DNA of 64,000 nt. Source: Astropecten irregularis. Lineage: Eukaryota; Echinodermata; Asteroidea; Paxillosida; Astropectinidae. A program made the translations under genes and the position numbers. The first letter of the stretch is position 1. Every line of letters begins with the position of its first letter. A model generated the notes under the pieces. That model was not told the origin of the DNA and made no database searches. It saw nothing but the letters and a program-made list of their open reading frames with translations. The DNA is taken from positions 11,268,499 through 11,332,498 of the forward strand of contig OZ020250.1 of assembly GCA_963971285.1 (NCBI GenBank). Reading direction: 5' to 3'. Below, piece by piece: positions 10,853-25,724 of the stretch.

Positions 10853-13800
10853 TATAGTACACAAGATGGCGGCGCATCGGAAGCCATTTTGTGATAGCGC
10901 CACCACTCTGTTTTTAGAGGCGAGAACGGAAAAAAGCTGTATAAGACCAAGTTTTTCATCAGATTTTGTTAAATATTTCCCGAAAACATCATTCCTAATA
11001 CGCATAAAACCTTGTATTACACAAATACACTGTCTTTTCTACACACTACAAGTTTTGTTTAGACGAAGGTGGCCCAACTTTTAACCCCAGTAGACCCAAA
11101 ATTATAACCCTAGCTGACCGAAATTCCAACCCCATCCCCTACATTGTAACCCTAGCCCCCCAAATTCAACCCTATGACCAGTTCTTAACCCTAAATCGCT
11201 CTGATTCCAACCCTAACCCCAGCCGGGGCCCCAGACCTAGACCCAACCCTAGCAAGCCCCGCCCACCCGCTGACAACCCTAATGGCTTCTTTCTCACTTT
11301 TCAGAGGGGAAATGGTATTCTCAAGAGCAGCGAAATTTGGTGAAATGTAATATGCATTGATTAATCCCATAAAAAGTTCATCATATGTCTCAGTATGGAT
11401 ACTGGGGCAGAAATATTCCACTGAACAAACGAAACGCCCCCCCCCCCCTAAAAAAAAAAAAAAACACGTGCCAATCTTGACCTTACACCACTTTTCCGTG
11501 TGAAATGACACCCTCACCTTGATTAATTAAATTATATGTAATGGCCGGAGCATCATTGCATCCTAAAATAGGCATAAAATAACTTTGTGAGAAAATAATA
11601 TGTGGATTCAGAGCCCGACTTTCCATGGGGTGTACACAATATTATAAGGGAGAATGTGCACGTTTGTATGGCCACCACGGGTCAACGACCTAACACATTA
11701 AGCCGTGCCGTAGAAAAACGCAATAATATTTTTCAATTTTGTTTTCACATATGAGATCAGTGTCATAAACTCTACATTTTGAGCCTAATTAGACAACCAA
11801 TTTTGAAAGTTAACCCCCCTTACAGGGTGCACCACACTAAATAGCTCAAAAATCAATGCGCCGAGCTGATTATCATAATGTGTGTACCCTCAAATGTTTT
11901 TTAAATATGCAATTTGGGGGGTCGTGCAATTAATATATTGTGTAGTTTTGACTGGTTATGACAACCTGGGGGTTCAGTGCTTCAGCCTGTTGTGGAGACT
12001 TGAGAAATTTTGGCTTAAAATGTGGAACTACATTGTTTTGAACGTGGTAGGTTGCTTCATGAAAACCGGCTGCAAGTTGGTTCGGGAAAATGGACATTTT
12101 GGGGGTGTTTTTTTCTTGGGGCAATTAGCAAAAAATCTGATCGGCTAACTATCAAAAAATTGAAAGGAATCGGGCAGATGAGGGTTCAAGCTTTGTTTTG
12201 AATTATTGCACCAATCACTGAGAGACTCCTGGATGGGATTTTTTGAACTGTGAAGTTGACGTATTTTACACTAAAGTCAATGGGAGTTTATTTAGTGTGG
12301 TGCACCCTATAGTACACAAGATGGCGGCGCATCGGAAGCCATTTTGTGATAGCGCCACCACTCTGTTTTTAGAGGCGAGAACGGAAAAAAGCTGTATAAG
12401 ACCAAGTTTTTCATCAGATTTTGTTAAATATTTCCCGAAAACATCATTCCTAATACGCATAAAACCTTGTATTACACAAATACACTGTCTTTTCTACACA
12501 CTACAAGTTTTGTTTAGACGAAGGTGGCCCAACTTTTAACCCCAGTAGACCCAAAATTATAACCCTAGCTGACCGAAATTCCAACCCCATCCCCTACATT
12601 GTAACCCTAGCCCCCCAAATTCAACCCTATGACCAGTTCTTAACCCTAAATCGCTCTGATTCCAACCCTAACCCCAGCCGGGGCCCCAGACCTAGACCCA
12701 ACCCTAGCAAGCCCCGCCCACCCGCTGACAACCCTAATGGCTTCTTTCTCACTTTTCAGAGGGGAAATGGTATTCTCAAGAGCAGCGAAATTTGGTGAAA
12801 TGTAATATGCATTGATTAATCCCATAAAAAGTTCATCATATGTCTCAGTATGGATACTGGGGCAGAAATATTCCACTGAACAAACGAAACGCCCCCCCCC
12901 CCCTAAAAAAAAAAAAAAACACGTGCCAATCTTGACCTTACACCACTTTTCCGTGTGAAATGACACCCTCACCTTGATTAATTAAATTATATGTAATGGC
13001 CGGAGCATCATTGCATCCTAAAATAGGCATAAAATAACTTTGTGAGAAAATAATATGTGGATTCAGAGCCCGACTTTCCATGGGGTGTACACAATATTAT
13101 AAGGGAGAATGTGCACGTTTGTATGGCCACCACGGGTCAACGACCTAACACATTAAGCCGTGCCGTAGAAAAACGCAATAATATTTTTCAATTTTGTTTT
13201 CACATATGAGATCAGTGTCATAAACTCTACATTTTGAGCCTAATTAGACAACCAATTTTGAAAGTTAACCCCCCTTACAGGGTGCACCACACTAAATAGC
13301 TCAAAAATCAATGCGCCGAGCTGATTATCATAATGTGTGTACCCTCAAATGTTTTTTAAATATGCAATTTGGGGGGTCGTGCAATTAATATATTGTGTAG
13401 TTTTGACTGGTTATGACAACCTGGGGGTTCAGTGCTTCAGCCTGTTGTGGAGACTTGAGAAATTTTGGCTTAAAATGTGGAACTACATTGTTTTGAACGT
13501 GGTAGGTTGCTTCATGAAAACCGGCTGCAAGTTGGTTCGGGAAAATGGACATTTTGGGGGTGTTTTTTTCTTGGGGCAATTAGCAAAAAATCTGATCGGC
13601 TAACTATCAAAAAATTGAAAGGAATCGGGCAGATGAGGGTTCAAGCTTTGTTTTGAATTATTGCACCAATCACTGAGAGACTCCTGGATGGGATTTTTTG
13701 AACTGTGAAGTTGACGTATTTTACACTAAAGTCAATGGGAGTTTATTTAGTGTGGTGCACCCTATAGTACACAAGATGGCGGCGCATCGGAAGCCATTTT

Positions 13801-16800
13801 GTGATAGCGCCACCACTCTGTTTTTAGAGGCGAGAACGGAAAAAAGCTGTATAAGACCAAGTTTTTCATCAGATTTTGTTAAATATTTCCCGAAAACATC
13901 ATTCCTAATACGCATAAAACCTTGTATTACACAAATACACTGTCTTTTCTACACACTACAAGTTTTGTTTAGACGAAGGTGGCCCAACTTTTAACCCCAG
14001 TAGACCCAAAATTATAACCCTAGCTGACCGAAATTCCAACCCCATCCCCTACATTGTAACCCTAGCCCCCCAAATTCAACCCTATGACCAGTTCTTAACC
14101 CTAAATCGCTCTGATTCCAACCCTAACCCCAGCCGGGGCCCCAGACCTAGACCCAACCCTAGCAAGCCCCGCCCACCCGCTGACAACCCTAATGGCTTCT
14201 TTCTCACTTTTCAGAGGGGAAATGGTATTCTCAAGAGCAGCGAAATTTGGTGAAATGTAATATGCATTGATTAATCCCATAAAAAGTTCATCATATGTCT
14301 CAGTATGGATACTGGGGCAGAAATATTCCACTGAACAAACGAAACGCCCCCCCCCCCCTAAAAAAAAAAAAAAACACGTGCCAATCTTGACCTTACACCA
14401 CTTTTCCGTGTGAAATGACACCCTCACCTTGATTAATTAAATTATATGTAATGGCCGGAGCATCATTGCATCCTAAAATAGGCATAAAATAACTTTGTGA
14501 GAAAATAATATGTGGATTCAGAGCCCGACTTTCCATGGGGTGTACACAATATTATAAGGGAGAATGTGCACGTTTGTATGGCCACCACGGGTCAACGACC
14601 TAACACATTAAGCCGTGCCGTAGAAAAACGCAATAATATTTTTCAATTTTGTTTTCACATATGAGATCAGTGTCATAAACTCTACATTTTGAGCCTAATT
14701 AGACAACCAATTTTGAAAGTTAACCCCCCTTACAGGGTGCACCACACTAAATAGCTCAAAAATCAATGCGCCGAGCTGATTATCATAATGTGTGTACCCT
14801 CAAATGTTTTTTAAATATGCAATTTGGGGGGTCGTGCAATTAATATATTGTGTAGTTTTGACTGGTTATGACAACCTGGGGGTTCAGTGCTTCAGCCTGT
14901 TGTGGAGACTTGAGAAATTTTGGCTTAAAATGTGGAACTACATTGTTTTGAACGTGGTAGGTTGCTTCATGAAAACCGGCTGCAAGTTGGTTCGGGAAAA
15001 TGGACATTTTGGGGGTGTTTTTTTCTTGGGGCAATTAGCAAAAAATCTGATCGGCTAACTATCAAAAAATTGAAAGGAATCGGGCAGATGAGGGTTCAAG
15101 CTTTGTTTTGAATTATTGCACCAATCACTGAGAGACTCCTGGATGGGATTTTTTGAACTGTGAAGTTGACGTATTTTACACTAAAGTCAATGGGAGTTTA
15201 TTTAGTGTGGTGCACCCTATAGTACACAAGATGGCGGCGCATCGGAAGCCATTTTGTGATAGCGCCACCACTCTGTTTTTAGAGGCGAGAACGGAAAAAA
15301 GCTGTATAAGACCAAGTTTTTCATCAGATTTTGTTAAATATTTCCCGAAAACATCATTCCTAATACGCATAAAACCTTGTATTACACAAATACACTGTCT
15401 TTTCTACACACTACAAGTTTTGTTTAGACGAAGGTGGCCCAACTTTTAACCCCAGTAGACCCAAAATTATAACCCTAGCTGACCGAAATTCCAACCCCAT
15501 CCCCTACATTGTAACCCTAGCCCCCCAAATTCAACCCTATGACCAGTTCTTAACCCTAAATCGCTCTGATTCCAACCCTAACCCCAGCCGGGGCCCCAGA
15601 CCTAGACCCAACCCTAGCAAGCCCCGCCCACCCGCTGACAACCCTAATGGCTTCTTTCTCACTTTTCAGAGGGGAAATGGTATTCTCAAGAGCAGCGAAA
15701 TTTGGTGAAATGTAATATGCATTGATTAATCCCATAAAAAGTTCATCATATGTCTCAGTATGGATACTGGGGCAGAAATATTCCACTGAACAAACGAAAC
15801 GCCCCCCCCCCCCTAAAAAAAAAAAAAAACACGTGCCAATCTTGACCTTACACCACTTTTCCGTGTGAAATGACACCCTCACCTTGATTAATTAAATTAT
15901 ATGTAATGGCCGGAGCATCATTGCATCCTAAAATAGGCATAAAATAACTTTGTGAGAAAATAATATGTGGATTCAGAGCCCGACTTTCCATGGGGTGTAC
16001 ACAATATTATAAGGGAGAATGTGCACGTTTGTATGGCCACCACGGGTCAACGACCTAACACATTAAGCCGTGCCGTAGAAAAACGCAATAATATTTTTCA
16101 ATTTTGTTTTCACATATGAGATCAGTGTCATAAACTCTACATTTTGAGCCTAATTAGACAACCAATTTTGAAAGTTAACCCCCCTTACAGGGTGCACCAC
16201 ACTAAATAGCTCAAAAATCAATGCGCCGAGCTGATTATCATAATGTGTGTACCCTCAAATGTTTTTTAAATATGCAATTTGGGGGGTCGTGCAATTAATA
16301 TATTGTGTAGTTTTGACTGGTTATGACAACCTGGGGGTTCAGTGCTTCAGCCTGTTGTGGAGACTTGAGAAATTTTGGCTTAAAATGTGGAACTACATTG
16401 TTTTGAACGTGGTAGGTTGCTTCATGAAAACCGGCTGCAAGTTGGTTCGGGAAAATGGACATTTTGGGGGTGTTTTTTTCTTGGGGCAATTAGCAAAAAA
16501 TCTGATCGGCTAACTATCAAAAAATTGAAAGGAATCGGGCAGATGAGGGTTCAAGCTTTGTTTTGAATTATTGCACCAATCACTGAGAGACTCCTGGATG
16601 GGATTTTTTGAACTGTGAAGTTGACGTATTTTACACTAAAGTCAATGGGAGTTTATTTAGTGTGGTGCACCCTATAGTACACAAGATGGCGGCGCATCGG
16701 AAGCCATTTTGTGATAGCGCCACCACTCTGTTTTTAGAGGCGAGAACGGAAAAAAGCTGTATAAGACCAAGTTTTTCATCAGATTTTGTTAAATATTTCC

Positions 16801-19800
16801 CGAAAACATCATTCCTAATACGCATAAAACCTTGTATTACACAAATACACTGTCTTTTCTACACACTACAAGTTTTGTTTAGACGAAGGTGGCCCAACTT
16901 TTAACCCCAGTAGACCCAAAATTATAACCCTAGCTGACCGAAATTCCAACCCCATCCCCTACATTGTAACCCTAGCCCCCCAAATTCAACCCTATGACCA
17001 GTTCTTAACCCTAAATCGCTCTGATTCCAACCCTAACCCCAGCCGGGGCCCCAGACCTAGACCCAACCCTAGCAAGCCCCGCCCACCCGCTGACAACCCT
17101 AATGGCTTCTTTCTCACTTTTCAGAGGGGAAATGGTATTCTCAAGAGCAGCGAAATTTGGTGAAATGTAATATGCATTGATTAATCCCATAAAAAGTTCA
17201 TCATATGTCTCAGTATGGATACTGGGGCAGAAATATTCCACTGAACAAACGAAACGCCCCCCCCCCCCTAAAAAAAAAAAAAAACACGTGCCAATCTTGA
17301 CCTTACACCACTTTTCCGTGTGAAATGACACCCTCACCTTGATTAATTAAATTATATGTAATGGCCGGAGCATCATTGCATCCTAAAATAGGCATAAAAT
17401 AACTTTGTGAGAAAATAATATGTGGATTCAGAGCCCGACTTTCCATGGGGTGTACACAATATTATAAGGGAGAATGTGCACGTTTGTATGGCCACCACGG
17501 GTCAACGACCTAACACATTAAGCCGTGCCGTAGAAAAACGCAATAATATTTTTCAATTTTGTTTTCACATATGAGATCAGTGTCATAAACTCTACATTTT
17601 GAGCCTAATTAGACAACCAATTTTGAAAGTTAACCCCCCTTACAGGGTGCACCACACTAAATAGCTCAAAAATCAATGCGCCGAGCTGATTATCATAATG
17701 TGTGTACCCTCAAATGTTTTTTAAATATGCAATTTGGGGGGTCGTGCAATTAATATATTGTGTAGTTTTGACTGGTTATGACAACCTGGGGGTTCAGTGC
17801 TTCAGCCTGTTGTGGAGACTTGAGAAATTTTGGCTTAAAATGTGGAACTACATTGTTTTGAACGTGGTAGGTTGCTTCATGAAAACCGGCTGCAAGTTGG
17901 TTCGGGAAAATGGACATTTTGGGGGTGTTTTTTTCTTGGGGCAATTAGCAAAAAATCTGATCGGCTAACTATCAAAAAATTGAAAGGAATCGGGCAGATG
18001 AGGGTTCAAGCTTTGTTTTGAATTATTGCACCAATCACTGAGAGACTCCTGGATGGGATTTTTTGAACTGTGAAGTTGACGTATTTTACACTAAAGTCAA
18101 TGGGAGTTTATTTAGTGTGGTGCACCCTATAGTACACAAGATGGCGGCGCATCGGAAGCCATTTTGTGATAGCGCCACCACTCTGTTTTTAGAGGCGAGA
18201 ACGGAAAAAAGCTGTATAAGACCAAGTTTTTCATCAGATTTTGTTAAATATTTCCCGAAAACATCATTCCTAATACGCATAAAACCTTGTATTACACAAA
18301 TACACTGTCTTTTCTACACACTACAAGTTTTGTTTAGACGAAGGTGGCCCAACTTTTAACCCCAGTAGACCCAAAATTATAACCCTAGCTGACCGAAATT
18401 CCAACCCCATCCCCTACATTGTAACCCTAGCCCCCCAAATTCAACCCTATGACCAGTTCTTAACCCTAAATCGCTCTGATTCCAACCCTAACCCCAGCCG
18501 GGGCCCCAGACCTAGACCCAACCCTAGCAAGCCCCGCCCACCCGCTGACAACCCTAATGGCTTCTTTCTCACTTTTCAGAGGGGAAATGGTATTCTCAAG
18601 AGCAGCGAAATTTGGTGAAATGTAATATGCATTGATTAATCCCATAAAAAGTTCATCATATGTCTCAGTATGGATACTGGGGCAGAAATATTCCACTGAA
18701 CAAACGAAACGCCCCCCCCCCCCTAAAAAAAAAAAAAAACACGTGCCAATCTTGACCTTACACCACTTTTCCGTGTGAAATGACACCCTCACCTTGATTA
18801 ATTAAATTATATGTAATGGCCGGAGCATCATTGCATCCTAAAATAGGCATAAAATAACTTTGTGAGAAAATAATATGTGGATTCAGAGCCCGACTTTCCA
18901 TGGGGTGTACACAATATTATAAGGGAGAATGTGCACGTTTGTATGGCCACCACGGGTCAACGACCTAACACATTAAGCCGTGCCGTAGAAAAACGCAATA
19001 ATATTTTTCAATTTTGTTTTCACATATGAGATCAGTGTCATAAACTCTACATTTTGAGCCTAATTAGACAACCAATTTTGAAAGTTAACCCCCCTTACAG
19101 GGTGCACCACACTAAATAGCTCAAAAATCAATGCGCCGAGCTGATTATCATAATGTGTGTACCCTCAAATGTTTTTTAAATATGCAATTTGGGGGGTCGT
19201 GCAATTAATATATTGTGTAGTTTTGACTGGTTATGACAACCTGGGGGTTCAGTGCTTCAGCCTGTTGTGGAGACTTGAGAAATTTTGGCTTAAAATGTGG
19301 AACTACATTGTTTTGAACGTGGTAGGTTGCTTCATGAAAACCGGCTGCAAGTTGGTTCGGGAAAATGGACATTTTGGGGGTGTTTTTTTCTTGGGGCAAT
19401 TAGCAAAAAATCTGATCGGCTAACTATCAAAAAATTGAAAGGAATCGGGCAGATGAGGGTTCAAGCTTTGTTTTGAATTATTGCACCAATCACTGAGAGA
19501 CTCCTGGATGGGATTTTTTGAACTGTGAAGTTGACGTATTTTACACTAAAGTCAATGGGAGTTTATTTAGTGTGGTGCACCCTATAGTACACAAGATGGC
19601 GGCGCATCGGAAGCCATTTTGTGATAGCGCCACCACTCTGTTTTTAGAGGCGAGAACGGAAAAAAGCTGTATAAGACCAAGTTTTTCATCAGATTTTGTT
19701 AAATATTTCCCGAAAACATCATTCCTAATACGCATAAAACCTTGTATTACACAAATACACTGTCTTTTCTACACACTACAAGTTTTGTTTAGACGAAGGT

Positions 19801-22800
19801 GGCCCAACTTTTAACCCCAGTAGACCCAAAATTATAACCCTAGCTGACCGAAATTCCAACCCCATCCCCTACATTGTAACCCTAGCCCCCCAAATTCAAC
19901 CCTATGACCAGTTCTTAACCCTAAATCGCTCTGATTCCAACCCTAACCCCAGCCGGGGCCCCAGACCTAGACCCAACCCTAGCAAGCCCCGCCCACCCGC
20001 TGACAACCCTAATGGCTTCTTTCTCACTTTTCAGAGGGGAAATGGTATTCTCAAGAGCAGCGAAATTTGGTGAAATGTAATATGCATTGATTAATCCCAT
20101 AAAAAGTTCATCATATGTCTCAGTATGGATACTGGGGCAGAAATATTCCACTGAACAAACGAAACGCCCCCCCCCCCCTAAAAAAAAAAAAAAACACGTG
20201 CCAATCTTGACCTTACACCACTTTTCCGTGTGAAATGACACCCTCACCTTGATTAATTAAATTATATGTAATGGCCGGAGCATCATTGCATCCTAAAATA
20301 GGCATAAAATAACTTTGTGAGAAAATAATATGTGGATTCAGAGCCCGACTTTCCATGGGGTGTACACAATATTATAAGGGAGAATGTGCACGTTTGTATG
20401 GCCACCACGGGTCAACGACCTAACACATTAAGCCGTGCCGTAGAAAAACGCAATAATATTTTTCAATTTTGTTTTCACATATGAGATCAGTGTCATAAAC
20501 TCTACATTTTGAGCCTAATTAGACAACCAATTTTGAAAGTTAACCCCCCTTACAGGGTGCACCACACTAAATAGCTCAAAAATCAATGCGCCGAGCTGAT
20601 TATCATAATGTGTGTACCCTCAAATGTTTTTTAAATATGCAATTTGGGGGGTCGTGCAATTAATATATTGTGTAGTTTTGACTGGTTATGACAACCTGGG
20701 GGTTCAGTGCTTCAGCCTGTTGTGGAGACTTGAGAAATTTTGGCTTAAAATGTGGAACTACATTGTTTTGAACGTGGTAGGTTGCTTCATGAAAACCGGC
20801 TGCAAGTTGGTTCGGGAAAATGGACATTTTGGGGGTGTTTTTTTCTTGGGGCAATTAGCAAAAAATCTGATCGGCTAACTATCAAAAAATTGAAAGGAAT
20901 CGGGCAGATGAGGGTTCAAGCTTTGTTTTGAATTATTGCACCAATCACTGAGAGACTCCTGGATGGGATTTTTTGAACTGTGAAGTTGACGTATTTTACA
21001 CTAAAGTCAATGGGAGTTTATTTAGTGTGGTGCACCCTATAGTACACAAGATGGCGGCGCATCGGAAGCCATTTTGTGATAGCGCCACCACTCTGTTTTT
21101 AGAGGCGAGAACGGAAAAAAGCTGTATAAGACCAAGTTTTTCATCAGATTTTGTTAAATATTTCCCGAAAACATCATTCCTAATACGCATAAAACCTTGT
21201 ATTACACAAATACACTGTCTTTTCTACACACTACAAGTTTTGTTTAGACGAAGGTGGCCCAACTTTTAACCCCAGTAGACCCAAAATTATAACCCTAGCT
21301 GACCGAAATTCCAACCCCATCCCCTACATTGTAACCCTAGCCCCCCAAATTCAACCCTATGACCAGTTCTTAACCCTAAATCGCTCTGATTCCAACCCTA
21401 ACCCCAGCCGGGGCCCCAGACCTAGACCCAACCCTAGCAAGCCCCGCCCACCCGCTGACAACCCTAATGGCTTCTTTCTCACTTTTCAGAGGGGAAATGG
21501 TATTCTCAAGAGCAGCGAAATTTGGTGAAATGTAATATGCATTGATTAATCCCATAAAAAGTTCATCATATGTCTCAGTATGGATACTGGGGCAGAAATA
21601 TTCCACTGAACAAACGAAACGCCCCCCCCCCCCTAAAAAAAAAAAAAAACACGTGCCAATCTTGACCTTACACCACTTTTCCGTGTGAAATGACACCCTC
21701 ACCTTGATTAATTAAATTATATGTAATGGCCGGAGCATCATTGCATCCTAAAATAGGCATAAAATAACTTTGTGAGAAAATAATATGTGGATTCAGAGCC
21801 CGACTTTCCATGGGGTGTACACAATATTATAAGGGAGAATGTGCACGTTTGTATGGCCACCACGGGTCAACGACCTAACACATTAAGCCGTGCCGTAGAA
21901 AAACGCAATAATATTTTTCAATTTTGTTTTCACATATGAGATCAGTGTCATAAACTCTACATTTTGAGCCTAATTAGACAACCAATTTTGAAAGTTAACC
22001 CCCCTTACAGGGTGCACCACACTAAATAGCTCAAAAATCAATGCGCCGAGCTGATTATCATAATGTGTGTACCCTCAAATGTTTTTTAAATATGCAATTT
22101 GGGGGGTCGTGCAATTAATATATTGTGTAGTTTTGACTGGTTATGACAACCTGGGGGTTCAGTGCTTCAGCCTGTTGTGGAGACTTGAGAAATTTTGGCT
22201 TAAAATGTGGAACTACATTGTTTTGAACGTGGTAGGTTGCTTCATGAAAACCGGCTGCAAGTTGGTTCGGGAAAATGGACATTTTGGGGGTGTTTTTTTC
22301 TTGGGGCAATTAGCAAAAAATCTGATCGGCTAACTATCAAAAAATTGAAAGGAATCGGGCAGATGAGGGTTCAAGCTTTGTTTTGAATTATTGCACCAAT
22401 CACTGAGAGACTCCTGGATGGGATTTTTTGAACTGTGAAGTTGACGTATTTTACACTAAAGTCAATGGGAGTTTATTTAGTGTGGTGCACCCTATAGTAC
22501 ACAAGATGGCGGCGCATCGGAAGCCATTTTGTGATAGCGCCACCACTCTGTTTTTAGAGGCGAGAACGGAAAAAAGCTGTATAAGACCAAGTTTTTCATC
22601 AGATTTTGTTAAATATTTCCCGAAAACATCATTCCTAATACGCATAAAACCTTGTATTACACAAATACACTGTCTTTTCTACACACTACAAGTTTTGTTT
22701 AGACGAAGGTGGCCCAACTTTTAACCCCAGTAGACCCAAAATTATAACCCTAGCTGACCGAAATTCCAACCCCATCCCCTACATTGTAACCCTAGCCCCC

Positions 22801-24919
22801 CAAATTCAACCCTATGACCAGTTCTTAACCCTAAATCGCTCTGATTCCAACCCTAACCCCAGCCGGGGCCCCAGACCTAGACCCAACCCTAGCAAGCCCC
22901 GCCCACCCGCTGACAACCCTAATGGCTTCTTTCTCACTTTTCAGAGGGGAAATGGTATTCTCAAGAGCAGCGAAATTTGGTGAAATGTAATATGCATTGA
23001 TTAATCCCATAAAAAGTTCATCATATGTCTCAGTATGGATACTGGGGCAGAAATATTCCACTGAACAAACGAAACGCCCCCCCCCCCCTAAAAAAAAAAA
23101 AAAACACGTGCCAATCTTGACCTTACACCACTTTTCCGTGTGAAATGACACCCTCACCTTGATTAATTAAATTATATGTAATGGCCGGAGCATCATTGCA
23201 TCCTAAAATAGGCATAAAATAACTTTGTGAGAAAATAATATGTGGATTCAGAGCCCGACTTTCCATGGGGTGTACACAATATTATAAGGGAGAATGTGCA
23301 CGTTTGTATGGCCACCACGGGTCAACGACCTAACACATTAAGCCGTGCCGTAGAAAAACGCAATAATATTTTTCAATTTTGTTTTCACATATGAGATCAG
23401 TGTCATAAACTCTACATTTTGAGCCTAATTAGACAACCAATTTTGAAAGTTAACCCCCCTTACAGGGTGCACCACACTAAATAGCTCAAAAATCAATGCG
23501 CCGAGCTGATTATCATAATGTGTGTACCCTCAAATGTTTTTTAAATATGCAATTTGGGGGGTCGTGCAATTAATATATTGTGTAGTTTTGACTGGTTATG
23601 ACAACCTGGGGGTTCAGTGCTTCAGCCTGTTGTGGAGACTTGAGAAATTTTGGCTTAAAATGTGGAACTACATTGTTTTGAACGTGGTAGGTTGCTTCAT
23701 GAAAACCGGCTGCAAGTTGGTTCGGGAAAATGGACATTTTGGGGGTGTTTTTTTCTTGGGGCAATTAGCAAAAAATCTGATCGGCTAACTATCAAAAAAT
23801 TGAAAGGAATCGGGCAGATGAGGGTTCAAGCTTTGTTTTGAATTATTGCACCAATCACTGAGAGACTCCTGGATGGGATTTTTTGAACTGTGAAGTTGAC
23901 GTATTTTACACTAAAGTCAATGGGAGTTTATTTAGTGTGGTGCACCCTATAGTACACAAGATGGCGGCGCATCGGAAGCCATTTTGTGATAGCGCCACCA
24001 CTCTGTTTTTAGAGGCGAGAACGGAAAAAAGCTGTATAAGACCAAGTTTTTCATCAGATTTTGTTAAATATTTCCCGAAAACATCATTCCTAATACGCAT
24101 AAAACCTTGTATTACACAAATACACTGTCTTTTCTACACACTACAAGTTTTGTTTAGACGAAGGTGGCCCAACTTTTAACCCCAGTAGACCCAAAATTAT
24201 AACCCTAGCTGACCGAAATTCCAACCCCATCCCCTACATTGTAACCCTAGCCCCCCAAATTCAACCCTATGACCAGTTCTTAACCCTAAATCGCTCTGAT
24301 TCCAACCCTAACCCCAGCCGGGGCCCCAGACCTAGACCCAACCCTAGCAAGCCCCGCCCACCCGCTGACAACCCTAATGGCTTCTTTCTCACTTTTCAGA
24401 GGGGAAATGGTATTCTCAAGAGCAGCGAAATTTGGTGAAATGTAATATGCATTGATTAATCCCATAAAAAGTTCATCATATGTCTCAGTATGGATACTGG
24501 GGCAGAAATATTCCACTGAACAAACGAAACGCCCCCCCCCCCCTAAAAAAAAAAAAAAACACGTGCCAATCTTGACCTTACACCACTTTTCCGTGTGAAA
24601 TGACACCCTCACCTTGATTAATTAAATTATATGTAATGGCCGGAGCATCATTGCATCCTAAAATAGGCATAAAATAACTTTGTGAGAAAATAATATGTGG
24701 ATTCAGAGCCCGACTTTCCATGGGGTGTACACAATATTATAAGGGAGAATGTGCACGTTTGTATGGCCACCACGGGTCAACGACCTAACACATTAAGCCG
24801 TGCCGTAGAAAAACGCAATAATATTTTTCAATTTTGTTTTCACATATGAGATCAGTGTCATAAACTCTACATTTTGAGCCTAATTAGACAACCAATTTTG
24901 AAAGTTAACCCCCCTTACA

Positions 24920-25402
24920 GGGTGCACCACACTAAATAGCTCAAAAATCAATGCGCCGAGCTGATTATCATAATGTGTGTACCCTCAAATGTTTTTTAAA
25001 TATGCAATTTGGGGGGTCGTGCAATTAATATATTGTGTAGTTTTGACTGGTTATGACAACCTGGGGGTTCAGTGCTTCAGCCTGTTGTGGAGACTTGAGA
25101 AATTTTGGCTTAAAATGTGGAACTACATTGTTTTGAACGTGGTAGGTTGCTTCATGAAAACCGGCTGCAAGTTGGTTCGGGAAAATGGACATTTTGGGGG
25201 TGTTTTTTTCTTGGGGCAATTAGCAAAAAATCTGATCGGCTAACTATCAAAAAATTGAAAGGAATCGGGCAGATGAGGGTTCAAGCTTTGTTTTGAATTA
25301 TTGCACCAATCACTGAGAGACTCCTGGATGGGATTTTTTGAACTGTGAAGTTGACGTATTTTACACTAAAGTCAATGGGAGTTTATTTAGTGTGGTGCAC
25401 CC
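24920..25402. mobile_element. Last copy of the 483-bp TIR element; right edge of the array
   Basis: This copy ends at GTGCACCC (25402) and is followed by unrelated DNA. The array therefore stops exactly at a TIR boundary rather than at a random point in the unit. Confidence 0.8.
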
Positions 25403-25404
25403 AA

Positions 25405-25643
25405 GGGCCATTTCACGGCGCTGCTAAGCACAAAAATTTGCTAAGCATGACATTTCAGTCTTCATAAAAACAGGGTTAACAACCAAATATCCATGTGTTG
25501 TGTATCACTTGTGATTGTTCTTTGGCTGTTGTTTACTGACCATGAATATCAAATGGAATTTTTAACTGTGGCTTGTTTTATTGGGCAAGACATTTTTGTG
25601 CTAAGCAAATTTTTGTGCTTAGCAGCGCCGTGAAATTGGCCCC
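25405..25643. mobile_element. ~239-bp MITE with ~45-bp TIRs
   Basis: The left end GGGCCATTTCACGGCG followed by CTGCTAAGCACAAAAATT is matched by the inverted right end, with a one-base difference (CCATTT versus CCAATTT). The TIRs occupy about 45 bp each and the middle is AT-rich, non-coding sequence. It starts two bases after the satellite array ends. Confidence 0.85.
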
Positions 25644-25693
25644 AGTTGTTTCACAGACATAAATAACCATTGATCTCCATTATACACTGGATA

Positions 25694-25724
25694 CATTGAT
25701 CTCCATTAGAAATGGAGATCAATG
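25694..25724. mobile_element. 31-bp palindromic micro-insert with 8-bp TSD
   Basis: A near-perfect 31-bp palindrome (CATTGATCTCCATTA, one central mismatch, then its complement) is flanked by exact 8-bp direct repeats ACTGGATA (25686-25693 and 25725-25732). It sits inside another CATTGATCTCCATTATACA end that starts at 25668. The ends and TSD length match the 676-bp element at 29513-30188. Confidence 0.85.

Larger units (their letters stand above)
9395..25400. repeat. Satellite array, 11 full units of 1455 bp
   Basis: Units begin (CCTATAGTACACAAG) at 9395, 10851, 12306, 13761, 15216, 16671, 18126, 19581, 21036, 22491 and 23946. The first unit is 1456 bp because its C-run has 13 rather than 12 bases; I saw no other difference among the copies. 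Each unit has, in order: an AAGATGGCGGC motif, a ~180-bp stretch with seven AACCCTA words, a C12-T-A15 tract, about 360 bp of AT-rich DNA, and a 483-bp TIR element. Open frames of 64-108 codons recur in every unit, but they overlap on both strands and are conserved only because all bases are; I do not call them genes. Confidence 0.97.

Noticed and set aside
10427-25243. Recurring 64-, 88-, 98- and 108-codon frames in each satellite unit as a tandem gene family
   Set aside because: Frames overlap on both strands, translate homopolymer and telomere-like tracts, resemble nothing I know, and are no more conserved than the non-coding bases of the unit.
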